Positions 1-4,398 are shown, numbered from the stretch's first letter. The stretch is 5,493 nt of DNA from an uncultured Bdellovibrionales bacterium (GCA_937927435.1 CALBDW010000063.1:1-5493), one strand, 5' to 3'. Program-made: numbers and translations. The notes: a model not told the origin generated them from the letters alone.

Positions 1-504
1 GCCGGCTCCATGTGGACGGTGCGAATGCGCGGGGAAATTCCTAAGGGAAGTTTCTCGCTTCCTCTTATCGTGCATCACGAAGACGGCAGCAAGCGGACGT
101 ATTGGATCACCGGCACGTTGACGGTGCGCCGTAAGGTGCCTGTCGCCTTGCGCGCCCTGAACGCCGGGGAACGGCTGCATCCCGAAGATTTCACGATGCA
201 AGTGCGGGATGTCACATTCTCCACGGATGTCGCCGCGAGTGAGAAGGAGCTTCTCGCTTCGGTTCCTGCGCGTCAGATCGGTGTCGGACAAATCATCTGG
301 CGCGGGGCTTTGCGCCGGGAAGTCGCCGTCAAAGCGGGTGACGTGGTCAGAGTCAGGACCGGTGCGGACGGTTGGCAAGTTTCGATCGACGGGATCGCGC
401 AAGGGGCCGCGTACATCGGCGACACGTTGAAAGTGAAGATTCCGCGAACCCAGAAAGTGATTTCCGGAATCGTTTCCGAAAAAGGCGTTGTTGAGGTCCG
501 TTGA
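1..504 (+). CDS. flgA: Flagella basal body P-ring formation protein FlgA (5' end outside window)
   Basis: FlgA is the periplasmic chaperone that helps FlgI subunits assemble into the P-ring around the rod. The frame is open from base 1, so the first visible ATG (position 10) is probably an internal Met; 167 codons are visible. Enteric FlgA has about 220 residues, so the signal peptide and N-terminal region likely lie upstream. Visible residues about 46-105 look like an SAF/antifreeze-like domain (VALRALNAGERLHPEDF, then PARQIGVGQIIWRGAL). The rest is the typical beta-rich C-terminal module with VKAGDVVRVR, an 'I-x-G-x-A' turn (IDGIAQGAA) and IGDTLKVK, ending in GVVEVR. The TGA stop (502-504) overlaps the ATG of flgH by one base, and flgH and flgI follow directly, which supports the call. 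The family is clear; the true start is not visible. Confidence 0.93.
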   Translation, partial: AGSMWTVRMRGEIPKGSFSLPLIVHHEDGSKRTYWITGTLTVRRKVPVALRALNAGERLHPEDFTMQVRDVTFSTDVAASEKELLASVPARQIGVGQIIWRGALRREVAVKAGDVVRVRTGADGWQVSIDGIAQGAAYIGDTLKVKIPRTQKVISGIVSEKGVVEVR

Positions 505-1271
505 TGAGAAGGATTCTCTGGTTCTGCGTTCTCATTCCTCTTGCGGTCACGTCGCTCAGCGGCTGCGCGAATCTTGGGAAAGCTCTTCATGTGCTGATTC
601 ATGGCGATGAAGCGCCGAGGAGGCCCGCTTCAATGCCGACACGTTTCTCCGAGAACGAGAACGTGAACGTGAACACGAACCGGTATTACCGTCGGATGAA
701 CCGCCAGCGCCTTGAAGAGGAGGCGGAACTCAATGCCCAAGCCGGGTCGCTTTGGGTGATGGAAGGGCAGGGCGCTTATCTCTTCGCGCAGAACCAGACC
801 CGCATGGTGGGAGACCTTCTGAACGTTAGAATCGAGGGAGCGGCGAAATCGCAATTGCAAACGAAAGCACGCGTCATCGCCCGCCTCTTGGAGCGGTTGG
901 AGAATTCGCGGCGCGGTTTGGCTTCCGACGACGGTTCGTCGCAGGAGAAGGCGGTGGCCCAAGGGGGAGAACAGCGTCCGAATGCGGAAAACCAGCAGGG
1001 GGCGGCTGTCCCGGGCCAGGCGCAGACAGCGAAGAAAGACGATCCACCTTTTCCGGTCGAAGTCGTTCCGACGCGGATCGTGGAGCAGTTGAAAGACGGC
1101 AGCTATCGCGTGCGCGGCTTGCAATCGTTCATGATCGGGCGCCGCGAATACAAGGTTGTCGTCACGGGAGTCGTTCGCCAACAGGACTTCGACGATTCGG
1201 GAATCGATTCGTCGAAGCTGTTGGATCCTCAGTTTGACATTGTGAGCGCGAAGAAAGGAGCCGCGTTGTGA
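504..1271 (+). CDS. flgH: Flagellar L-ring lipoprotein FlgH
   Basis: FlgH forms the outer-membrane L-ring bushing around the distal rod. I start it at ATG 504 (255 aa), which overlaps the flgA stop in TGATG; a TTG one codon earlier would also read but is less likely. Residues 1-20 form a lipoprotein signal peptide with basic MRR, a hydrophobic core and lipobox LSGC, so Cys21 should be lipidated. Residues 82-112 carry the family signature, GSLW...YLF...R..GDLLNVRI. A Gln/Gly/Ala/charge-rich, probably disordered linker (about 138-182) follows. The C-terminal beta module at 184-248 (PVEVVPTRIVEQLKDGSYRV...REYKVVVTGVVR) aligns by eye with the enteric TVTVDQVLVNGNLHVVG...FSGVV block. Oddities: an alternating x-Asn stretch at residues 50-59, and no C-terminal ADARIEYVG...GWL segment; the protein ends at DPQFDIVSAKKGAAL. 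Translationally coupled to flgI. Confidence 0.92.
   Translation: MRRILWFCVLIPLAVTSLSGCANLGKALHVLIHGDEAPRRPASMPTRFSENENVNVNTNRYYRRMNRQRLEEEAELNAQAGSLWVMEGQGAYLFAQNQTRMVGDLLNVRIEGAAKSQLQTKARVIARLLERLENSRRGLASDDGSSQEKAVAQGGEQRPNAENQQGAAVPGQAQTAKKDDPPFPVEVVPTRIVEQLKDGSYRVRGLQSFMIGRREYKVVVTGVVRQQDFDDSGIDSSKLLDPQFDIVSAKKGAAL
651..680 (+). repeat. Five tandem hexanucleotides within flgH
   Basis: The units gagaac, gagaac, gtgaac, gtgaac and acgaac lie head to tail and encode Glu-Asn-Glu-Asn-Val-Asn-Val-Asn-Thr-Asn (FlgH residues 50-59). The last three bases of every unit are AAC and the unit length is two codons, so copy-number change would stay in frame. The repeat lies in the spacer between the lipid anchor and the conserved ring domain. 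Confidence 0.75.
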
Positions 1272-2275
1272 GATCGGCGGTCACGGTTACGCTGGCATTC
1301 TTGGTTTCGTTCGCCGCCGGCTTCGCGCAAGCGGCGCGGGTGAAGGATATCGCCAATGTGCGCGGCGTGCGCGACAACCAATTGGTCGGTTACGGAATCA
1401 TCGTTGGTTTAAAGGGCACGGGCGACTCGGCTTCCGAGTTCACGAATAAGAGCGTTCTCAGGATGCTCGACAAGCTCGGGATCAAGCTCGAGGAGAAGGA
1501 AGTCGCTTCGAAGAACGTGGCGGCTGTTATCGTCACGGCGACGCTTCCACCTTTTGCGCGCGCGGGAAACAAACTTGATATTACCGTGAGTTCGATCGGA
1601 GACGCTTCGAGCTTGAAAGGTGGAATGCTTTTGCAAACCCCGCTGCGCGCCGCCGACCAACAAATCTACGCGGTCGCGCAAGGTGCGGTTTTGATCGGTT
1701 CGGGCGCGGATGCGTTCCCGACATCGGGTCGCGTTCCAAACGGAGCGATCATTGAACGCGATGTCGCGGAAGACTTCACGTCGCGGAAGATGTTCCGGTT
1801 GACGTTGCATAATCCGGATTTCACGACGGCGGCACGGCTCGCGAAGAGAATCAATCTCGATTTGGGCGGGAAGTACGCGACCGCGAAAGACGCAGGCACG
1901 GTCGACATCGTCGTTCCGTTCTCTTACGAGGGGCGCGCGGTGGAATTGCTCGCGAGCATCGAGTCACTTGAAGTGACTCCCGACAGCCGCGCACGAGTGA
2001 TCGTAAATGAGAAAACTGGAACAGTTGTTATCGGCGACAACGTGCGGATTTCGAGAATCGCTCTCAGTCACGGAGATCTGTCCGTTAAGATCGAAGGTTC
2101 GGGAAAAGGCAAGGAGAAAAACGGGGACAAGGTCACTGTACTGGACACAGGTACGAGTGTCGGGGATTTGGTCAAGGCAATGAACATGCTTGGCGTCTCT
2201 CCGAAAGACCTGATCACGATTCTCCAGAACATAAAAGCCGCCGGAGCTTTACAGGGCGAGCTGGAAATTTTGTGA
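1268..2275 (+). CDS. flgI: Flagellar P-ring protein FlgI
   Basis: FlgI is the periplasmic protein that polymerises into the P-ring at the peptidoglycan layer. The GTG start at 1268 overlaps the flgH stop (GTGA) and has AGGAG at 1256-1260, seven bases upstream. The product is 335 aa against about 365 in enteric bacteria. Residues 1-22 form a Sec signal peptide ending AQA, and the mature protein begins ARVKDIANVRGVRDNQLVGYG, the classic FlgI N-terminus. Other family blocks are GLKGTGDS, KNVAAVIVTATLPPFARAG, SSIGDASSLKGG.LLQTPL, NGAIIERDV, RVIVNEKTGTVVIGDNVRI, ALSHGDLSVKI, and the C-terminal DLVKAMNMLGVSPKDLITILQ..KAAGALQGELEIL. The loop before the C-terminal helices is short (GSGKGKEKNGDK), which accounts for part of the smaller size. 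The protein has no cysteine, unlike enteric FlgI, which has a disulfide. The partner chaperone is FlgA. Confidence 0.98.
   Translation: MRSAVTVTLAFLVSFAAGFAQAARVKDIANVRGVRDNQLVGYGIIVGLKGTGDSASEFTNKSVLRMLDKLGIKLEEKEVASKNVAAVIVTATLPPFARAGNKLDITVSSIGDASSLKGGMLLQTPLRAADQQIYAVAQGAVLIGSGADAFPTSGRVPNGAIIERDVAEDFTSRKMFRLTLHNPDFTTAARLAKRINLDLGGKYATAKDAGTVDIVVPFSYEGRAVELLASIESLEVTPDSRARVIVNEKTGTVVIGDNVRISRIALSHGDLSVKIEGSGKGKEKNGDKVTVLDTGTSVGDLVKAMNMLGVSPKDLITILQNIKAAGALQGELEIL
1961..1979. repeat. Perfect inverted repeat inside flgI
   Basis: GAGTCACTT (1961-1969) and AAGTGACTC (1971-1979) are exact reverse complements separated by a single G. The site codes for E-S-L-E-V-T from residue 232 of FlgI, a family-conserved part, so coding constraint may account for it. 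As RNA it would fold as a 7-bp stem with a UUGAA loop; as DNA it looks like a dyad operator half-site pair. Function is unknown. Confidence 0.6.
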
Positions 2276-2305
2276 AAAGTGTTTCGGAGTGAGACGAGAC
2301 GTTTT
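2276..2305 (+). terminator. Weak terminator-like hairpin after flgI
   Basis: AAAGTGTTTC (2276-2285) can pair with GAGACGTTTT (2296-2305) in ten base pairs, three of them G-U, around a ten-base loop. The 3' arm ends in UUUU. This is an A-rich/U-rich, GC-poor stem and a poor intrinsic terminator at best. An alternative shorter fold, GUUUC-GGAGU-GAGAC (2281-2295), places a GGA in the loop instead. Confidence 0.2.
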
Positions 2306-2310
2306 AGAAT
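2305..2310 (+). promoter_or_regulatory. Possible -10 element in the flgI-flgJ spacer
   Basis: TAGAAT matches the sigma-70 -10 consensus at five of six positions, but the best -35 at a usual distance (TTCGGA, 2283-2288, 16-nt spacer) matches only three of six. If used, transcription would begin near 2317, just before the strong hairpin at 2324, and would give a leader of about 270 nt for flgJ. No sigma-54 (GG-N10-GC) or clear sigma-28 promoter was found in the spacer. Confidence 0.18.
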
Positions 2311-2323
2311 AAGTTTAGGGTAC

Positions 2324-2349
2324 GGGTGAACACATGGACGTGTTCATCC
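2324..2349 (+). promoter_or_regulatory. Strong RNA hairpin with GGA in the loop
   Basis: GGGTGAACAC (2324-2333) pairs with GTGTTCATCC (2340-2349) in ten consecutive base pairs, one a G-U wobble, with loop AUGGAC. It is not followed by a U-run, so it is not a terminator. The loop and closing pairs, ACAUGGACGU, match the CsrA SELEX core ACARGGAUGU at eight of ten positions. It is the best-supported structure in the spacer. Confidence 0.5.
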
Positions 2350-2478
2350 TCGGGGGACGGTGGGTCGGAGTTCGAAGACCAAGGAAGGTTCAAGAGCAGG
2401 CCGTTTCGAGCAGGAAACCGGAGTTAGAAGTCAGTCAGCCAGGATAGGCGAGGGACTTTTAGCTATCTGATCATAGAA

Positions 2479-2491
2479 GCGCAGGATGCGC
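2479..2491 (+). promoter_or_regulatory. Small GC hairpin with AGGAU loop
   Basis: GCGC (2479-2482) pairs with GCGC (2488-2491) around loop AGGAU, or with one further A-U pair around GGA. The AGGAUG sequence equals the core of the CsrA-binding consensus. It lies about 100 nt before the flgJ start. The T-run at 2518-2523 is too far away for the hairpin to act as an intrinsic terminator. Confidence 0.35.
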
Positions 2492-2589
2492 GACGAAGCT
2501 CTGACTCATCTCCCCTATTTTTTCTTCCTTCGTTTATTCCAGAACGTTTTCCTCCGAAAAAGCAAACAAAATAAGGATTGTTTACTTCT

Positions 2590-3381
2590 ATGTCGGGCAT
2601 AGATCGGATCGGTTCCGCAGGAAGAGTTTCAAGAGACGCTGGCTCCGCCGGAATCGAAACGCGGATGAAGCGCACGGATGCGGAAGAGCAGGCGCAGGTC
2701 GCGAGAAATCCGAAGCTCGAAGAAGCGGCGAAGCTGATGGAGAAACAGTTTCTTCGCGAGATGGTCCGTGCCATGCGCGCGACCGTTGGCTTCGGCCTGC
2801 AGAAGCCGTCGATGGGTGAGATGATCTATCGCAGTGAGCTCGACAACCAATACGTCGAAGCGTGGGGAGACAACGGCGGCGTCGGCCTCGCGGATCTTAT
2901 TTATGGCCAGGTCATGGAGAAGTACTTCAACTCCTCCCGTGGGAGAAGTTTGAAGGGGCAGTCGATTCCGATCACCGATCGGGATATTTCGAATGTCGTA
3001 AGAATGAAGTCGGACGCGGGCGCTGGACAAGTACCGCTCAAGATCGAGCTGCGCGATGATCCGGCGGCCGGGCCTGCGCACATCAAGGCGCCGTGGAGCG
3101 GAGAGGTCGTTTCGAGCGTCCAGCTCGAGGGCGGAAAAACGGCACTGACCCTGCAGCATGCGCCGGATTTGCGCTCCACTGTGGTCTTCCAGGGCGTGGT
3201 GGCGGAAGGGGCCCGGCCCGGACAAAAGGTTGAGCAGGGACGCACGCTCGGTGTGCTAAGTCCTGAAATCCGCTCTTTCTTCTGGAATTTGCAGGAGACG
3301 ACGCGGAACCTCGACGGCGGTCCGGCTGGCCTTTCGGCGAATGAGTTGCATGAATTATACGGCGAGGCAGAGAAACTTTGA
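2590..3381 (+). CDS. flgJ: FlgJ-type rod-binding protein with degenerate LytM-like C-terminus
   Basis: FlgJ is the rod-capping/scaffolding protein that helps the flagellar rod cross the peptidoglycan. I choose ATG 2590 (263 aa); the in-frame TTG at 2578 abuts AAGGA (2573-2577) and could not use it, while ATG 2590 sits 12 nt downstream of it, a rather long spacing. Residues 43-112 are the rod-binding domain: LEEAAKLMEKQFLREMVRAM, then MGEMIYRSELDNQY, then GGVGLADLIYGQV. Enteric FlgJ continues with a glucosaminidase domain; this protein does not. Residues about 166-235 (IKAPWSGEVVSS, KTALTLQHAPD, VVFQGVV..GARPGQKVEQGRTLGVLS, FFWNLQE) follow the order of LytM/M23 strands. Of the zinc ligands only one His (H190, at the spot usually occupied by a 'V.I.HG' His that is not a ligand) remains, and no HxH is present, so it is probably inactive and perhaps binds peptidoglycan. 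A short acidic C-terminal tail ends NELHELYGEAEKL. The LytM-like reading is tentative. Confidence 0.88.
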   Translation: MSGIDRIGSAGRVSRDAGSAGIETRMKRTDAEEQAQVARNPKLEEAAKLMEKQFLREMVRAMRATVGFGLQKPSMGEMIYRSELDNQYVEAWGDNGGVGLADLIYGQVMEKYFNSSRGRSLKGQSIPITDRDISNVVRMKSDAGAGQVPLKIELRDDPAAGPAHIKAPWSGEVVSSVQLEGGKTALTLQHAPDLRSTVVFQGVVAEGARPGQKVEQGRTLGVLSPEIRSFFWNLQETTRNLDGGPAGLSANELHELYGEAEKL

Positions 3382-3408
3382 GTTCCGGCCGTCTCAGTGT
3401 GATACACT
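3378..3408 (+). promoter_or_regulatory. Candidate flgM promoter with inverted repeat over the -10
   Basis: TTGAGT (3378-3383) is followed 17 nt later by GATACA (3401-3406), with an extended -10 TG at 3398-3399. Matches to sigma-70 are four of six and three of six, so the promoter is weak. The perfect dyad AGTGT-gat-ACACT (3396-3408) lies exactly over the -10 region, as an operator would. The site covers the flgJ stop and could give flgM-flgN-flgK their own transcript. Confidence 0.28.
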
Positions 3409-3423
3409 TAAGTAAGGAAGAGC

Positions 3424-3437
3424 TCTCCGGATGGGGG
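3424..3437 (+). promoter_or_regulatory. flgM ribosome binding region in a GGA-loop hairpin
   Basis: CUCC with flanking UC (3424-3428) can pair with GGGGG (3433-3437), using two G-U pairs, around loop GGAU (3429-3432). The G-run serves as the Shine-Dalgarno, nine bases before ATG 3447. The fold would hide the ribosome binding site in the stem and present GGA in the loop. A second GGA lies just upstream (3416-3418). Confidence 0.3.
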
Positions 3438-3446
3438 TAAACAAGA

Positions 3447-3773
3447 ATGAAAATCTCAAATAAATTGCCGAACGCCATGCAAAACACGGAAGCCGCGAAA
3501 GCTTCGAAAGCCGGAGGCGCGGAAGCTCTTCTTAATTCCAGGAAGACGGATTCTTCGGCGAAAAGCGCGGCGTTCGAAGATTCGGCCCGTGTCGAGCTTT
3601 CGTCCCGCGCGCAAGAGATGGCGAAGGCGAAGGAGCTTGCGACTCCGACCGACGACATCGACGAGGCGAAAGTGGCTCGCTTGCAGAAGTTGATCGACGA
3701 GGGCAAATACCGCGTCGACGCATCCGCCATCGCCGAGCGTCTCTTGGACGAACACCTGAAGATGCCGACATAA
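3447..3773 (+). CDS. flgM: Anti-sigma-28 factor FlgM
   Basis: FlgM holds sigma-28 (FliA) inactive in the cytoplasm until the hook-basal body is complete, then is exported through the flagellar secretion channel. The product is 108 aa, usual for the family. The N-terminal half (about 1-45) is Ala/Lys/Ser-rich and probably unfolded, as expected for an exported substrate. The conserved part starts at VELSSRAQEMAKAKEL (49-64) and continues DEAKVARLQKLIDEGKYRVDASAIAERLLDEHL (72-104), matching the FlgM pattern of a V.LS motif, 'KV..L...I..G.Y.VD...IA..LL' and sigma-binding helices. ATG 3447 is preceded by GGGGG at 3433-3437. It lies between flgJ and flgN/flgK, the usual place in this cluster type. 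The targets, fliA and late flagellar genes, are not in the window. Confidence 0.93.
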   Translation: MKISNKLPNAMQNTEAAKASKAGGAEALLNSRKTDSSAKSAAFEDSARVELSSRAQEMAKAKELATPTDDIDEAKVARLQKLIDEGKYRVDASAIAERLLDEHLKMPT

Positions 3774-3784
3774 GACTGCGAGAT

Positions 3785-3813
3785 GTTCCAGGAAAGGAAC
3801 GAGGGTTCAAGGA
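3785..3813 (+). promoter_or_regulatory. flgN leader: GGA-loop hairpin plus GGA at the start codon
   Basis: GTTCC (3785-3789) pairs perfectly with GGAAC (3796-3800) around loop AGGAAA, which holds GGA at 3791-3793. The ribosome binding site GAGGG (3801-3805) follows at once. A second GGA (3811-3813) runs into the ATG start in CAAGGAUG, which matches the CsrA core CARGGAUG at every position. The two GGA motifs are 20 nt apart. This arrangement also supports ATG 3813 as the start. Confidence 0.35.
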
Positions 3814-4343
3814 TGAATTCGAGCGAATATTCCCGCGAGACCAAGGAAGCGCTTTTCAACGAGCTTACCGGCTGTCTTGAGAATCTGGTCAAAGTTTATC
3901 GAGCTTTGCTCGATGTTGTCCGCCGTGAGAAAGAGATTCTCGTCGCAAGCAAACTCGACGAACTCAACGAAAACAACAAATCGAAAGACGCGATGCTGGT
4001 GCGGATTCGTTCGCTTGAAACTCAACGGATGAAATGCGCCCGTGACTTCGCTCAAGCCGTCGGTGCCGACGTCGAACAACCGCGGCTGCTCGATATCGCG
4101 AATCACTGCGAGTTTGAATGGGCGGATCGTTTGCGCAACCTGCATTCGGTTCTCGATCTTTTGGTCCGCCGCGTGTCGGAAGTGAACAAACAGAACGAAG
4201 AGCTTGTTCAGGCCGCTTTGAACAATATCACGGGTGCGATGGACGCGATCCGCGATGGTTTGCGGCCGAAGCCGGTTTACGGGCCCAAAGGCAATATGGC
4301 GGCTCCGAGCGGAGGGCCGGCTCTCGTGAGCAAGGAAGTGTAA
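3813..4343 (+). CDS. flgN: FlgN family export chaperone for hook-filament junction proteins
   Basis: FlgN is a cytoplasmic helical chaperone that binds the C-termini of FlgK and FlgL and brings them to the flagellar export gate. I choose ATG 3813 (176 aa) because GAGGG at 3801-3805 is seven bases upstream; an earlier in-frame ATG at 3783 has no good ribosome binding site and its codons overlap a hairpin. The protein is almost wholly predicted helix with heptad-like spacing: ELTGCLENLVKVYRALLDVV (17-36), then a REKEIL-VASKLDELNENN segment (38-55), KDAMLVRIRSLETQRM (58-73), a middle part ending WADRLRNLHSVLDLLVRRVSEVN (103-125) and LVQAALNNI (131-139). The C-terminus has a Y-GPKG turn (VYGPKGNM, 155-162) seen in many FlgN-family proteins. 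Sequence identity in this family is low, so the position between flgM and flgK weighs heavily. It is probably co-transcribed with both. Confidence 0.88.
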   Translation: MNSSEYSRETKEALFNELTGCLENLVKVYRALLDVVRREKEILVASKLDELNENNKSKDAMLVRIRSLETQRMKCARDFAQAVGADVEQPRLLDIANHCEFEWADRLRNLHSVLDLLVRRVSEVNKQNEELVQAALNNITGAMDAIRDGLRPKPVYGPKGNMAAPSGGPALVSKEV

Positions 4344-4362
4344 CCGGATTGGCGCGATTTCG

Positions 4363-4381
4363 CCCTTCAAGAATTGAAGGG
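4363..4381 (+). promoter_or_regulatory. Perfect 8-bp hairpin between flgN and flgK
   Basis: CCCTTCAA (4363-4370) and TTGAAGGG (4374-4381) pair perfectly around a three-base loop (GAA). No U-run follows, so it is not an intrinsic terminator. It ends nine bases before the AGGAGG ribosome binding site of flgK and may act as an mRNA-processing, stability or translation element. An alternative 4-bp stem, GGCG/CGCC (4351-4354 with 4361-4364), shares bases with its 5' arm, so the two folds exclude each other. Confidence 0.5.
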
Positions 4382-4385
4382 GTGT

Positions 4386-4398
4386 GGGCAGGAGGCCC
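4386..4398 (+). promoter_or_regulatory. flgK Shine-Dalgarno displayed in a hairpin loop
   Basis: GGGC (4386-4389) pairs perfectly with GCCC (4395-4398) around loop AGGAG (4390-4394), which is the ribosome binding core for flgK, nine bases before GTG 4405. GGA is therefore in the loop of a GC-rich stem at the ribosome binding site, the classical design of a CsrA-repressed leader. A further GGA lies at 4346-4348. Confidence 0.42.

Larger units (their letters stand above)
2276..2589 (+). promoter_or_regulatory. GGA-rich structured leader between flgI and flgJ, candidate CsrA/RsmA-binding RNA
   Basis: This 314-nt spacer holds no convincing gene. On the + strand it has eleven GGA triplets, ten of them before 2491, where TCC occurs only once. 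Hand folding gives a row of small hairpins with GGA wholly in the loop: 2281-2295 (loop GGAGU), 2324-2349 (AUGGAC), 2377-2390 (AAGGAA), 2438-2449 (AGGAUA) and 2479-2491 (AGGAU). Another hairpin, 2401-2421, has its GGA at the loop-stem edge. The stems at 2377 and 2438 are only 3-4 bp. The eleventh GGA lies in the flgJ ribosome binding site (AUAAGGAUUG, 2571-2580). CsrA/RsmA proteins bind A-N-GGA in hairpin loops, and csrA is usually near flgK/flgL in this kind of cluster. It could be a long CsrA-controlled 5' leader of flgJ or a CsrB/RsmZ-like sponge RNA. The distal part (2501-2555) is pyrimidine-rich. Interpretation is inference. Confidence 0.4.

Noticed and set aside
2334..2447. 37-codon open frame from the ATG in the 2324-2349 hairpin loop
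   Set aside because: Its ribosome-binding-like GGTGA is paired in the stem, spacing is only four bases, and the peptide has no recognisable feature; the stretch is better explained as structured RNA. Kept only as a side note in a finding.
2276..2460. c-di-GMP (GEMM) riboswitch in the flgJ leader
   Set aside because: The GGGACGGUGGG-like stretch at 2352-2364 recalls part of the motif, but the required conserved core elements and the tetraloop-receptor arms are not found.
2518..2523. Six-T run as an intrinsic terminator before flgJ
   Set aside because: No stable stem ends directly before it; the nearest good hairpin ends at 2491, 27 nt upstream.
2578..2589. TTG 2578 as the flgJ start
   Set aside because: It directly touches AAGGA with no spacing, and the extra residues add nothing to the conserved domain.
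3398..3415. CRP/FNR site around TGTGATACACT
   Set aside because: Only one half-site (TGTGA) is present; the second half does not match TCACA.
3783..3812. ATG 3783 as the flgN start
   Set aside because: No ribosome binding site upstream; the region forms the leader hairpin, and ATG 3813 has GAGGG at proper distance.
4350..4364. Sigma-54 promoter before flgK (TGGCGCG...CGCC)
   Set aside because: Between GG and GC there are nine bases rather than ten, and the -12 element does not match TTGC.
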